This document shows, one piece after another, positions 25,938-37,921 of a DNA stretch of 64,000 nucleotides. Source of the stretch: Ophiocordyceps camponoti-saundersi (nom. inval.) (Eukaryota > Ascomycota > Sordariomycetes > Hypocreales > Ophiocordycipitaceae); contig PDHQ01000014.1 of assembly GCA_003339415.1 (NCBI GenBank), positions 124,420-188,419 on the forward strand, given 5' to 3'. A program made the position numbers and the translations under genes. Below the pieces are notes generated by a model. That model made no database searches. It worked only from the letters and a program-made list of their open reading frames with translations, and had not been told where the DNA came from. Position 1 is the stretch's first letter. Each line of letters starts with the position of its first letter.

Positions 25938-26517
25938 CCGGCAACTCTACCTTCTCCCTACCTTACTTTGCCTTGCCTTGCCTTGCCTTGACGTTCCTTT
26001 CTTTGACATGGGACGACATGGGACCGTTGATACAGACGTGAAAGGCGGGAAACAAGACGAACAGCGCGTCTTACTTACTCTCTTCTACGATCTGCTCGTC
26101 ATCTATTCTTTTCCTGTTTTGGTTTTTCTTCGCCTTGATACCCCGAAGACGGTGACATTGGGCAAAGTAGCAGGAAAATTGAGAAGCATCATCATAGTTC
26201 ACTGATCGACGTGAATGCGTCATCATAAGTGATAAAAACTCATGAATCCCCTGGCTGTGTCGCACTTCGAACCATCCGACAGGAATCGCAATAGAGGAAG
26301 ATGATGGGTCATAAGAAACAACAGTGCATGTTCAGCCCTTCTTCGGCTACGCGGAGTACAGCTTTCATTACACGTCGCATCATGGAATCGATGCTCGATC
26401 GATGCAGACCGATGAACAGGCCATGTATCTGTGACCCGACTTGAGACTGATCTAGGACGTCGAGATTCGAAAAGCCTTGCCTCTTCACCCAACTCCCACG
26501 GCGATGCAGCACCTTCT
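25938..26517. other. Convergent intergenic region MSH1/RPP0
   Basis: Two convergent 3' regions share 580 bases. A CCTTG repeat (CCTTGCCTTGCCTTGCCTTG, about 25972-25991) lies near the MSH1 end. No gene is seen. Confidence 0.5.
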
Positions 26518-27620
26518 TTAATCACTGCGAAAACGGTTAGCCGATTCCTAAAAAGACGAAGAGAAAAAAAAAGGGGCTTTTGCAAACGTACAAGAGTCCG
26601 CCAAAGCCTTCCTCGTCTTCCTCCTCAGACTCTTCCTTCTTTTCCTCGGCGGCAGGTTTCGACTCGGCCGCTCCACCGGAGGCGGCGGCGGGAGCGGAGG
26701 AGGCGTAGGCATCAGGGTTGGCGATACGGTCCTTGAGCTCCTCGATCTCAGGCCAGCTGTACTCAGTCTCGATGGCGACGGCCAACAGCTTCTTGTAGCT
26801 GTTGACAACGGAGTGCATGACAGAGGGCATGGTGGGGAAGTTGACGGCGAGCGAGATGCTGGCGATGGTGGCAATGCACTTGGCCAGAGATCCCAGAAGC
26901 TGCTCCTCACCGATGTCGAGGATATCGGCAGGGAACGTCTGACCCTGATCGTAGACTTGGGCGATACCCATTCCGTACGTAAAGGGAGAGATGTTCAACA
27001 TGTTGAGCAGGGTGGCCTCGGAGGGGCCGACCTTGTTGCCGGCCTCGACGAGCTTCAAGTCGGTCGTGATTTCAATGGTACCACGAGCGATCTTGGTCGG
27101 AACCTGCAGGGCCTGGAAGAAGGACGTCTTGCCGGGTTCCATCCCCGTGTTGCCGGCGGGGACCCAGACGTCGATGGGGGCCAGGGCACCGGCGCGAGCG
27201 GGCGCAGCCACGCGGTTGGACAGAAGTTTGTCGCGAACTTCCTTGAGTTCGCCGTTTGTGAAGACGAAGCCGACGTTGCCCTTGACGTGCGGCAGAAGCT
27301 TTTCATAATCGGGCGTATCGGTGATGAAAGTCCTGAGAGCGCGACGAACCTGAAGAGAGGAACGAAACAACAAGTCAGCATTTCAATTCCTTCCTTCCCC
27401 CCCTCTCTTCTGTAACTCTTTTCTTTGGTGTCGCTTTTTTTCGTACCATGGTGTTCTTGCCCATCAAGACGACGCCGACGCCGCGGAGAGCGTGACGAAT
27501 CTCGTGCATCTGCTGGGACGAGACATTGTCGATGGTGACGATGAAGATGGACTTGTACTCCTCGAGTAAGCCCTTGAGCTTGTCGAAGTAGCCGGCCTTG
27601 TTAGCGGTCTTGCCCCCCAT
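26518..27620 (-). CDS. RPP0: 60S ribosomal stalk protein P0 (uL10)
   Basis: Minus-strand exons 27620-27447, 27349-26592 and 26524-26518 give 312 residues, the normal length for P0. The start [15 protein letters not shown], the uL10 RNA-binding domain with [13 protein letters not shown] across the first intron, and the acidic Ala/Glu-rich tail are all typical. P0 anchors the P1/P2 stalk dimers on the large subunit and recruits elongation factors. The tail ends GFGG-L-F-D only if a 67-nt intron (GTACGT...TCGCAG, branch CTAAC) is removed; the last exon is then just seven bases, TGATTAA. Reading through instead adds a hydrophobic tail starting YVCKSPFFF that no P0 has. It shares a 290-base divergent promoter with TRM82. 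Confidence 0.96.
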
Positions 27621-27910
27621 ATCTTCTTTGTGATGAAGGCAGGATGTTTAAGGGCAAGGCGTGTGTGTTTTTTTATTTGTTGGTTGTGAGGTTTAGGATG
27701 GTTCAAGGTTGGAAAGGCGTTACATATATTCGAGTTGGTTTTTTTTTGTGGTGTTCTGCATTCACGCTTAGGGCTAGAGATAGCGCTAGTACGAGAATGG
27801 TTAGCTCGGACTGTGGGGAGAAGAGCAAGGTACGTACCGCCTTCAGCCTCAACACCAAGAGACGAAGAAAAGAATCGCAGAAGATGATAGATAAAGCGAT
27901 ACACAACAAC
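27621..27910. promoter_or_regulatory. Bidirectional promoter RPP0/TRM82
   Basis: These 290 bases separate the start codons of two divergently transcribed translation-related genes. The sequence near 27660-27760 has T-rich runs on the + strand. No TATA box or named operator could be assigned. Confidence 0.45.
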
Positions 27911-29736
27911 ATGCTGAAAATCCCCTATAACCGCCTCCACGCTCGAGGCGACGTCCTCTTCGCCGCCCGAAGCGGTAGAATTCACAGCTTCAGCTTAAAA
28001 GACGGCAAGCACATATCAACATGGCAGCACCCAGATCACAAAACCGCACAACGCGACAGCGAACCGCCGCCGGCAAAGCGACAACGGCGCGACGACAACG
28101 ATGATGTTGATGACGATGTCGAAGATGGTACATCAGCTCGAATCGAAGAAGGCGACGTAGCGAAAGGGGGGGAAAAGACGAAGAGCGGTAGCGCCAATGG
28201 TCGTCCTGTGGCGCGCGTGCCGGATCGTGCTGTCGTGACGCAGCTGACGAGCTCTCTTGACGGACGCTACGTCGTCGCCGTCTCTGGTCACGATAAGATC
28301 ATCTGGGTTTTCGAACACGACGGCAAGGGAAACTTGAAACAGCTCAGTCAAAGGTGAAGAAAATGAAAAGCGCAGACTCATACACGATCGATACCTCAGC
28401 TTCCAATCGAAGCTAACATATGAAATCTCCTTTCTTTGGGAGCTTTCCCACTTGCACAGAACGATGCCAAAACGTCCCAGCGCAATCGCAATCTCCGCCT
28501 CAGACTCAAACATCATCTGCGCCGATAAATTCGGCGACGTCTACTCCCTCCCTCTGCAGCACACACCACCCACCGACAGCACGAAGACGACAATCGCCAC
28601 CACAGCCCGACAGCTCCCAAACCCAACGAAGCCAATGAGAAATCCCAACGAGCCAGCAGCAAGCACGCTAACCGTCCATTCAAAGCGCAATCTCGAAGCG
28701 CTCAAGAATCAAGCGAAGCAGCTCCAACAGCGGAAAGAAAGCGAAGAAGCCGTTGACGATACGAAGGAGGGGAAATCCGCAGAAGAAGGATTCGAATTGT
28801 CCCTTCTTCTCGGTCACGTCTCCATGCTCACCTCCCTCCTCCTAACGGACGAAACGACCCAAGGTCGAAAATACATCATAACAGCCGATCGCGACGAACA
28901 CATCCGCATCTCGCGCTACGCGCCGCAAGCCCACGTCATAGAAGCCTTCTGTCTAGGCCACACCGACTTCGTCAACGCTCTAGTCATACCACCCTCCAAG
29001 CCTCGAATCCTCGTCTCCGGAGGCGGAGACAGCCATCTGATAACCTGGGACTGGCTGTCCGGCAAGCAGCTTTCGCAGAGGAGCATCCTTGACCTCGCGC
29101 GCCAAATCGTCCCCGAGACGGAAAAAGTAGCCGTCACAGCCCTGTTCTCCCTCTCCACACCTTCCAAGTCCGCGCCCGAAGACGAAACGTACATCCTCGC
29201 CATATGTGAAGAGTAAGAACGAAATTCTTTCCCCCTTCTTCAACAAAGAATCAAGTCACGATGGGGAAGAAAAAAAAGAAGCTAACATACTCGTCCCCCC
29301 AAGCATCAACGCCATCTTCACCTGGCACCTATCCCCAACCGGCACCCTAACCCGGCCAGGAGCCATCGAGCTCGCCGCCCCACCACTAGACCTCACCATC
29401 ATCCCAGCCCACGACGACTCCGACTCTACTTCGCCTCTGCTCATCATCGCCGCAAACCCCGCCGGCCATATCGAACAAGTCAAGAGCCTGCAAGCCTTCC
29501 GCCTGTCCGTCAGCGACGAAGACGACAAAAGACTGGCCGTCTGTTCCGAATTCGTCTTCGCGGACGGCGCACTCGAAGCCGGCGAGACGGACGCCTCTCC
29601 CGCTGAGATTCGTCAGCTACTCTACACCGTCGAGAACTTGAGGAAGCAGACGGGTGATGGTGGCCAAGGTCCCAATGCCGATGGTCCCAATGCCGATGGT
29701 CCCAATGCCGATGCCGTCGCCTTGTCGGAGACATGA
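27911..29736 (+). CDS. TRM82: tRNA (guanine-N7) methyltransferase non-catalytic WD40 subunit Trm82
   Basis: Exons 27911-28353, 28460-29212 and 29304-29736 give 542 residues. The second exon begins with R-T-M-P-K-R-P-S-A-I-A, the segment typical of Trm82, followed by ICADKFGDVYSLPL. WD-type blades are visible as SSLDGRYVVAVSGHDKIIWVFE, ITADRDEHIRISRY and SGGGDSHLITWDW. Trm82 (WDR4 in animals) stabilises the Trm8 methyltransferase that makes m7G46 in tRNA. The N-terminal acidic/Lys-rich loop and a Glu-rich linker are fungal insertions. ATG 27884, nine codons upstream and in frame, is a possible alternative start; the chosen one directly precedes the conserved IPYNRL segment. The second intron has a CTAAC branch. 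The tail contains three GPNAD repeats. Confidence 0.92.
29667..29714 (+). repeat. 15-base coding tandem repeat in TRM82 tail
   Basis: GGTCCCAATGCCGAT occurs three times head to tail in frame, giving Gly-Pro-Asn-Ala-Asp units after the last WD blade. Perfect copies suggest a recent expansion and probable strain-to-strain length variation. Confidence 0.9.
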
Positions 29737-30223
29737 TCCTTTGTTTCACCTTGTCCAGTAGCTACCTATCCTCCCCTCCTATTCGCGGGTTCAACACCAC
29801 ATTGCAGAAGGGAAAAAGGAAAAGGAGGAAGAGAAAAAGAAAAGGAAAGAAAGAAGGAAAAAAAAAAGTATCGTCATGTTCATGCGTCTCTCTAAGTCTG
29901 CAACTACAAGCTTGTCGAGTCGTCTATATTCCTCCCCAACGCCACTCCGTCGAGATCAAAATGTGAACGGCTTCTTTTTTGTGTAAAATGGCGCCATTCA
30001 GGTGCTTTTTTGTGTCGCGTGCCCAGAGAGGAAGAAAAAAAATCAATCCGCAACTCCCCTCTTCGAAGCATCTTATCTCTTCTCACGCGACCGACTGTGT
30101 GACACGCGAAGCGCCCGTCTTAATACTGTCCGCAGTCCGTCTAGCACACCGGATGCGACAGATAGGTTGCGCCGCCGACGCCCCCCCTCCTGTTCAGGGC
30201 GAAATATCTCTCTTCCCAAACCA
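29737..30223. other. Convergent intergenic region TRM82/YDJ1
   Basis: About 490 bases between two convergent stops. A purine-rich run (AAAGGAAAAGGAGGAAG..., about 29812-29867) is the only notable sequence. No gene is seen. Confidence 0.5.
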
Positions 30224-31675
30224 TTACTGCGATGCACACTGCACCCGCTCACCACCGGGATGGCCGTCCTCGTCCTCCTCCTCGGCGGCTCCGCCCGGGC
30301 CAAAGACCCGTGTCTGCGCCTGCGTATCCAAATCTTCCAGATCGGCCGGCTCCGTCATGGCCTCGTTGGGTGGTACGTTCTGGAGAGACGGTGAGGGCAA
30401 CAGCTTTTGCAGCTGCTCAAAGACGGCCGGATCCTGGCTCCAGCCCTTTTCGGGGAAGGTGACGTTGAAGTGGATGTAGAGATTGCCAAAGTCATGGTGA
30501 CGTTGTGAAGGCATGCCCTGGCCTCTGACCATTTTGACCGAGTCTGCAGCGCGAGTCAGCAAGTGTAAACCGGGGCGGCCATGATTGGTGTGGGAAGGGA
30601 AAGCTCACCTGGGGCAATGGCCTCGCCGGGCATGATCTCCACGCTCAGCCACCGATCGTCAAGGTGCTCCACGTAGATGGTGCCACCGGCCAGCGACGTG
30701 ACCAATTCAATGTCACACTTGTAGAGCAGGTCGTCTTCTTTTCGCGTGAAGCGGGCGTGGGGCTTCTGCTCGATTTCAAAGACGACGTCGCCGGCTTGGA
30801 CACCCGGAGCCTGGTCGCCTTCACCGCGAAACTCTACTTTGGAGCCGCTGCGGACGCCCTTGTCGACGTGAACGTGTAGCACCTTTCTGTCGACAATCGT
30901 CTTCTTGCCGTTGCACTGCTTGCAACGATCCTTGTCCTTGATTTGCTCGCCGTCGCCGTTGCAGTCTGGGCAGACGGTCTGGAAACGCTGGATCATGGGA
31001 CCCATCTGGCGCATCATCGTCTTCATGCCGTGGCCGTCGCAGCCCGCGCACGTCTTGACGGCGCCAGCCTTGCCACCGATGCCTTCGCACTTGGGGCAGA
31101 TGATGGAGCGTTGAAGGGCCAGCTTGGAGACCTTGCCGCGATAAATGTCTTCGAGGGAGACTTTGTGGGTGTGGTGGATGGTTCGCGCCTTGGGAGGCCC
31201 GCGATTACCACCGCCCATGCCGCCGAACATGCCGCCCATGCCGCCGAAACCACCACCACCGAAGAATTGAGCGAACAAGTCCTCGGCAGCCATGCCGCCC
31301 CCGCCAGCGGCGCCCTCGAGGCCGGCCTCACCGTATTGGTCATATACTGAGCGCTTCTGGGGGTCAGACAAGACTTCGTAGGCGTGGGAAATTTCCTTGA
31401 ATTTCTCCTCGGCGTCGGGGTTGTGGGCATTCTTATCTATATAGCGAGGAGACCGTCAGCTGGGAAAATCTTTTTTTTTTCCTCTCAGAAGACGATGCAT
31501 ACCTGGATGATACTTGAGCGCGTTCATCTTGTAAGCCTTCTTCAGCTCCTGCTCCGTGGCTGCCGGGGTGACCTAGAGCGCAAACGTCAGCCCAACAAAT
31601 TTCGCGCCAAAGAATAGTCGAACCAAAAGAAGGCCTTACCCCGAGGGTGTCGTAGAGCTTCGTTTCCTTGACCAT
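30224..31675 (-). CDS. YDJ1: Type I Hsp40 co-chaperone Ydj1/Mas5
   Basis: Minus-strand exons 31675-31640, 31572-31503, 31436-30609 and 30543-30224 give 417 residues. The J domain starts [15 protein letters not shown] and its HPD is created across the second intron junction. A Gly/Phe region rich in GGMGGM follows, then four zinc-binding repeats ([32 protein letters not shown]), the last lacking the final Gly as in Ydj1. The C-terminal substrate-binding domains end in an acidic tail and CASQ, a CaaX box, so farnesylation and loose attachment to ER/cytosolic membrane faces is expected, as for yeast Ydj1. It stimulates Hsp70 ATPase for folding and import. Three short introns near the start each have a CTGAC or similar branch site. 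Confidence 0.95.
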
Positions 31676-33572
31676 GGTGACTGACTGACGACGACGACGA
31701 AAAGATCAAGACTCAGATGATGAAGCGGATTCGATGTTTGCAGACACGGCTGAGCGGCTGAAAATCAAGTATCGCTTATGCGCGGTCAGCACCACCAACA
31801 AAAGAAGATGATGCGGCAGAGAAAACAGGGAGAAAAGACGCGAGCCTCTCTCTATCTCTATCTCCCTCCCTCTGTGGGCCAAAAAGGAAGAAGATTCCAG
31901 GCAACCAGAGAAGGCTCCACAAGGGCGGGCGGGGTGTGTGTGAGAGAGAGAGAGAGTGTGTGTGTGTGTGCGAAAGGAAAGAAAGGAAAGGAATAGAGAA
32001 GAAGGTCTTGAAGGAGCTTTGCGATGACGACACGTACCTGCTTCAGTTGGTTTTGGAGAGGAAGGGAGGGCACGGGATCGCCGCTACGCTGGCGTCCGGG
32101 ACTCGAACAATAGCGACCAGAAGGAGGGGGGAGATGTTGATAACGAGGGGGGGGGGGGGGGGGGGGGGGGGGGAGGGAAGAAGCAGCCGGGTTTTTATCA
32201 GTCGGCAGAACGCCCTGTTGGAGCTTCCTGTCAGTACCGATTGAATCGCCCTTTTTCCTTCTTTTTTTCTTTCCCCTTCTCCCCTGTATATTCCAGTTTC
32301 CCCCCTGCGCGATAGTAAAAAAAAAAAACCGCTATCTTCGAAAGCGAAGAAAAAAAGGAGGTGGAAAAAAAGGGGAAAAAAACAAGTAATTTTTCAAGTC
32401 CTTTATATGCGTTTTGCCTCTTGATCCTCTCAAGTGCAGAAAAGGAAGATAAGAGAAGAAGGAAAAAATATAGAGGAAATTTCGAAAGGGAGTGACTCGC
32501 GGATATTTTTAAAAACGAAGTAAGGGAAAAGGGAGGAGGAAAAAAAAAATGATGTGACGGAATCACAGGATACATGAAAGAAAAAGAAAACCTGGGGAGG
32601 GGATTGCGCCTCATGGAAGTCTATCGAAGAATGTCGACGCTGTGGCGGTGCTGGCTAATGTCACCTCCGCCCACTCGCCCGCCTCGCCTCGTCTCCCCGA
32701 GGTGTCGCCCGGGAAAGAAAAAAAAACCTACCGTAGCAGCTTGTGTCAGCTCGTTTTTTATTGGGCTACGGAGAAGTGGCTGGAGTCACGTGCGGGGCTG
32801 ACTGGTTGGACTAGGGAGCTACCTAGCTTGTGAGGCTAGGTGCCTAAATGGTGCCAGCATCGGGAGCTTCGGAGTCAACGTCAACGACAACGGCAGCAAC
32901 AAGAACAATACGGAATCATCATCATCATCATCATCGTCATCTTTAAGACCGCAGGAAAACTATCAACGTTAATCCTTTCGATTATCCTATCTAACGTTTG
33001 AAGCCACCGCATCTAATTCTCACTCACCAAATAGGTCCCTACCACTTGTCCACCTCCTAGCAAGTACGGAAAAGGCCAGAAAGCCATCGTCATCGAACCC
33101 CCCAATCCTCTCTCGTCATCATCAATCTCCTACACGCTCACCATAATTCCCTCACGTAATTGTAAGAATCGACTCTCCAGCACCTCCAACATTGCCCCAA
33201 GCCACAACCCACGCGCGCTGTCTAAGCCCTTTCACTCCCCAAAACTCCCCTCCTAGCCTCCTATAGATATCGAGGCACAGTCACAGTAAGATCCCAACAC
33301 AAAACCCTATTCATATCCTACCTCACACATGCGTACATTCACAGACACAAGCACATACAATATAGACACCGTTTCGGCATGATGGTATCAACAAACAACA
33401 ACCAACCCCTTCCACCCTGTAGAAAAAAACGCCGCGGAACACGAGCCTTTCTACGTACATACAATACACCCCTTTACCGAGGAGAAAGAAAGAAAGAAGG
33501 AAAGGAAAGAAACGAAAACACGTCGTAAAACTCGTAGCAGCAACAACGAATACAATACTTTTTTCTTCTCCT
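31676..33572. other. YDJ1 promoter and long intergenic region
   Basis: No coding gene is supported in 1.9 kb. Contents: GA/GT repeats (about 31938-31970), an unbroken run of 27 G (32147-32173) about 470 bases upstream of the YDJ1 start, A-rich and T-rich stretches (32310-32560), and an ATC repeat (about 32914-32940). The right third is the 3' flank of the CAP-Gly gene and includes an AAAG-rich block (33483-33520). Confidence 0.5.
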
Positions 33573-36013
33573 TCACAGCGCATCCTCAAACGGACAGTCA
33601 AGGCTGCCGTGACCCTCCCGCTCACATACGGCGCACCACTGCTCCATGTCGACGACACCGCTCTCCTTGCCGGCCACGGGCCCGACCTCCATCGGGTTAG
33701 GCAGGATCTTGACGTTATGCCCCGGCGGCGGTGGCGCCGCCGGTCCGCCCGCCTTGGGCCTCGACGGCGAGAGCGGCGCCGGTTGAGCGTCACCCGGCGC
33801 CAGGGCACGGAGCGCCGCATCCCTGCCCGACTTGACATCGCCTCCGTTCTTGGCGCTGTCCGGCCCAAACACGTTGGTGCACGTCAAGATGTCGTGGCCG
33901 TTGGTCTCGCAAATCTCGCACCAGAGGGTGCTCGTCTCCGTCGCCGACGAATACGTGTCGCTCTCGGGCATCGTGTCGAGCGCCTGGCCTCGCCGGTGCG
34001 TCGCGTCCGGCGACCGCGAGCCGTGCGTCCGCACCGGGATGACGGTGTCGCGCGAGTCTCGGTGAGGGTTTCGTGGCACCGCGTTGCCCTGCTGCGAGCC
34101 GTTGCGGAGCGCCTCAAGCTCCAGCTCCAGCTCCTCCTCTCGCTTGCTCTTGCGTTCGACGAGCGCCTGTAGCTCGGCCACCCGCCTCTCCAGGTTATCG
34201 CGAGCGATCTTGGTCTCGACCGGATCCCCGCCGGCGTTGACCAGAGAGGCCGGCCTCGCTCCGTGCTGTCGGCCTTCGCCGCCGGGAACCGAGTCTCGGC
34301 TGAGCGAATGGATGATGGCCTTGAGACCCCTGATCTCGTCCTCCTTCTGCTCCAGCTCCTTGGAGGCGTTGGCCCCGTCTCCTTGCGAGTTGCGGCCGGC
34401 CTTTTCGCGCTCACGACGGAGTTCCGATCGAGTCCGCTCCACATCGCCGCGTAGGAACTCGGCCTCACCTCGGGCTTCGGCCTCGCCACGACGGGCGTCC
34501 TCCAGACCCTCCTCGAGCTCCTGGACGAGTTCCTCCAGTCCTTTGAGCTGACTCGCGACCGAGTCCATGTCCAGGTTTCTAGCCTCCAATTCCCGCACCT
34601 CGGCCATCATTTCCTCTATGCGCTTCTCGTAGACCCGTTCCGTCTCGGAGCTGGCCAGCTCGAGCGTATCGATGGTGCTTCGAAAGTCGGCGCGATGAGC
34701 GTCAAACTCTGCCGTGAGCATGGCGATCTTGTCGTTCTTCTCCCGCAACAACTGCCGAAGCTGCGCCGTATCCTTTTCCTCAAAGCCGTTACTCTTGGGT
34801 CTGTGCATGTCTGGGTCGTCCATGAAGGCCTGGAGCTCCGTAATGGTGTTGGACATCTCGGCCAGGGCGGTGCCCTGCTCCTTGAGCTGCAGATCGCGTT
34901 CCGCGACCAATGTGCGGAGACGGTCCAGCTCCTCTTCGTTGTCGGCGCGCGAGGCCGAGCGATGATGCATCTTGACGTTGAGCGACGACGCGGACCCGAC
35001 GCTGCCGTTGGTCTGAGCGCGCTGAAAGCGTGCAGGAGCCGCCGGTTCGTCGTCAAAGGCATGCCTAGTCCCCAGCGCTGAAGCACTGCGCGGCCCCGTG
35101 GCAGGCTTGCCGTCGAGCTTGGACGAGGACTTCTTGCTCGGGTCGCCGCGGACGCTCTGGGCGAGCTTGTTGGTCGGACTGCCGTAACGGGACGACACCT
35201 TGATCGGGGCGCCGAGAGAAGGCCGCGGCCCGGGCGTCATGTGCGTGCGGCGCACTGGGGAGTCGGGACGGGGAAGCGACGTCCTCGGCCGCTTGATCTG
35301 AGGGCTGGGCGCCCTGGCTCCGGGGCCGACCGAAGCGCTGAATTTGGACAGGCCCGGCGTCGGGGGCGTGATGCTCTTGGGCCCGTTGCCGTTGCGCGCG
35401 CCGGTCGGGACGCGGGCGGTTGGCGTCATGGGTGACGCGTTGATTGTGGCTCCCCGGCGAGAAATCTTGGCCTGGGGCACAAAAATGCCAGCGCCGGGCG
35501 TGGCGGTGGCAAAGTACGAGACCCTAGTCGACGCATCAGCAGATCCGACGACTTGGCGGCCAAGGGGGGAACGACATACCCATCGACGTCACCATTGTTT
35601 TTCCCGCGAGCAGCAAAGTCTGGATGCAGTTCGACGCCGGCAAAAGATCCCTTCTTGCCCTGAACGGGGCCGAGAAAACGAAGAGTACCGTGCATACCGC
35701 CGGGGACGTCGACGGCGTCGCCGACTGCAACGTCTTCAGAGGCGGCATGACGAGCGGGTGATGAGGGCGACATGGCATAGGTGGAATCGCTCAGGACGGA
35801 GTCGAGGGCGTAGCTCTCGCTGACATCGGGGATGCTGGCTAGCGAGGTCGGGGTAAGGGCGACGAGCGAGGCCTTGCGGGCCAAACCGAGTCGCGACTGG
35901 GCGATGTAGACAGAGGCCAAGTCCGGGGTCGAAGCCGTGAGTGCGGGCTTTCGTAGCGAGCGAGAGAAGACAGGCCGAGCGGTCGTCGTGGTAGCGGTGG
36001 CGCTGGGAGCCAT
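33573..36013 (-). CDS. CLIP-170-like CAP-Gly microtubule plus-end protein
   Basis: Exons 36013-35580 and 35523-33573 (56-nt intron with CTGAT branch) give 794 residues. A Ser/Thr/Ala-rich head precedes one CAP-Gly domain (about 97-160) with the signature GKNNGDVDG, whose last Gly is formed across the intron. A basic Ser/Pro-rich linker follows, then a long heptad coiled coil (roughly 290-590, rich in Glu/Leu/Arg), and two C-terminal zinc knuckles, CEICETNGHDILTC and CAVCEREGHGSLDC, both C-x2-C-x4-H-x4-C. This layout matches CLIP-170 and fungal Tip1/Bik1. CLIP proteins track growing microtubule ends and link to dynein and polarity factors. The terminal EEY/F motif of CLIP-170 is absent; the chain ends EDAL. 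A CT repeat (36014-36034) abuts the start codon. Confidence 0.88.
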
Positions 36014-36404
36014 TGCTCTCTCTCTCTCTCTCTCTCTCAACAAATTGGATAAAGGTCGGCGGGCCGGCGACGGGACAATGTTTATAGCGCTGTAAAGTAC
36101 AGATACACTCCGCTGGCGGCAGGGGACTTGCCAGGGTTCAGGGCCAGAGTGAGGTTGGGGGATCCAGGCACGGCTCGGCTCGCTCCCCCACCTCGAATGA
36201 CGATGCTGTCAAAGCCAAGCCGGGCAACAGCAGAAGCCGCAGCGCGATCTTCCTGTCCAAACAGACAGCTTCTTTCGATGAGTCGGGCGAGTATTTTTTT
36301 TCTTATCCAGTCGAGAGAGGTATCTGTACTTTGTCCGGCCGTTAGTGCTCGGTACTACCTTTACCTTAGTGCTGGTGGTAGTAGGTAGGTAGCCTCACTT
36401 CCCG

Positions 36405-36438
<34 letters not shown>

Positions 36439-37921
36439 CTCTATCGCTGTGCCGTCTGAGTCGGTCAGCGTTGGAGCGGCGGGGTGTATGTATGTATGTA
36501 TGTAGTCTATATGTACCCCAGCAGCCGAAGTTGGCAGCAGAGATACTTGTCCGGGGCCTTTTTTTTCCCTCCCCCTTCCCACTTGTCTCGGGTGCGACGA
36601 AGACCCTGTTCCTTGTTCGCAGTCTAAGATGTCAAACGACGACAGACTGGGGAAGGAAGTGACAAAAAAAAGCGGCTGGGTCTCAAGAAAATGTGTTTGG
36701 CAGTGGAATGATGGCGTTTGAGAAGAGGGAGGGGGAGAGAGAGAACGAGATGGCAAGAGGGAGAAAGGGAGAGGGAGGGAGAGGGAGGCGGGGGGGGTGG
36801 GAAAGAGATTGGGAGGAAGAGGAGAACAGAGAGAGGGAGTGCGATCCCTAACAGCCGGGAAGAAGAAGGAAAAAAAAGCAGAAGGAAAACCTGGAATGCT
36901 CTGTTGACATCCGTCAATCTCAGGCTCACTCCCACAGCAAAAGAGCCCCCCCCCCCCCCTCGTTGCCCCGTCGTCGGCCTGCAGCATCCACAACTGACCC
37001 TGGTCCTGGCCATCTAACTGGCTGCCGCACCTGGGGTAAACAACCATCTGTCCAAACCCTCTCCCTACAGGTAGACCGTAGCTATGAGGGAGACGATGGC
37101 AGAAAGAAAAGAGAGTTTACACGACTCATTACAGCAAGATAACGGTGTTGGTTGCATCTCACACTCTTGCCCGAGGTGCTTTTTTTCCCCCCTTTCCTTT
37201 TCAAAGGGCGATATATCAATTAGACTGACCGGCGGCTTGCGCATGGGCTCCAGTTAACGGTTGGCTTATGCCAAGCCTAGTCTAGTCGCCGGGATAACGA
37301 AGAGGGGGGGGGGGGGGGGGGAAGAGAAGAAGGGAGGGAGGGAGAAAGGCCCTCACGCGGCGTTTTCGTCCTACTCTCGGCCTTAATCGCAATACATTCT
37401 AGAATGTAATGTCGGATTTGTATTCATGTCCTGCATAACGAAGAATGGCATCGCTATCTGACAAAATCGTCGTTGGCTTCTTCAGCCGCCAATCTTTCCC
37501 TTCCCAACGTCATCGAGTCCCCCATCATCCCATCGGCGGCTGATGTCTCAGAGTCTGAGTCAAGGGCGCTGAACACGCTTAGACGATGAAAAATGCACAA
37601 ACTAATCATAAAGAGAGGGGGGGGATAGGTCAAGCAGGGGCTAGGGGTTCGATTCAGAACCCCCCTCGATGGTTTCGCGACCTGCCACGAGGGCTGCACG
37701 GCCTAAAATAGAGGTAGTCTACTCCGTAGCTTGCGATTTGTTCTTCCGCTGGAGGCTTCTGCGTTAAAAAAACAGCCGTTAGTTCATGCAGCTCTCAGCT
37801 TGTCAGAGAGGAAAAAAAAAGAGTCTGTCTGGGCCAGATGCTTACCAGTTACCACCAATAACCACGCCCTTGTCCTTGTCCGTACCGCTGCGCGAAACAA
37901 GAATAAAAAAAGCTGCAGTTT
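36014..37921. other. Intergenic region, low complexity
   Basis: No gene is supported. It has CT repeats at 36014-36034 and about 36405-36431, GTAGGTAGGTAG near 36381, a GTAT repeat near 36486-36503, GA-rich DNA at 36720-36840, a 14-C run (36946-36959) and a 16-G run (37306-37321). A perfect 7-bp inverted repeat GGGGTTC/GAACCCC with a six-base loop lies at 37644-37663. Open frames over the GA/CT-rich part are compositional artefacts. Confidence 0.5.

Noticed and set aside
36361..37047. 228-codon minus-strand open frame
   Set aside because: Made of Ser/Pro/Leu from GA/CT-rich DNA, with no domain, signal or splice logic.
37644..37663. GGGGTTCGATTCAGAACCCC resembling a tRNA T-arm
   Set aside because: The GGTTCGATTC core matches a B box, but no A box, anticodon arm or acceptor stem can be folded around it; it is left as a simple hairpin.
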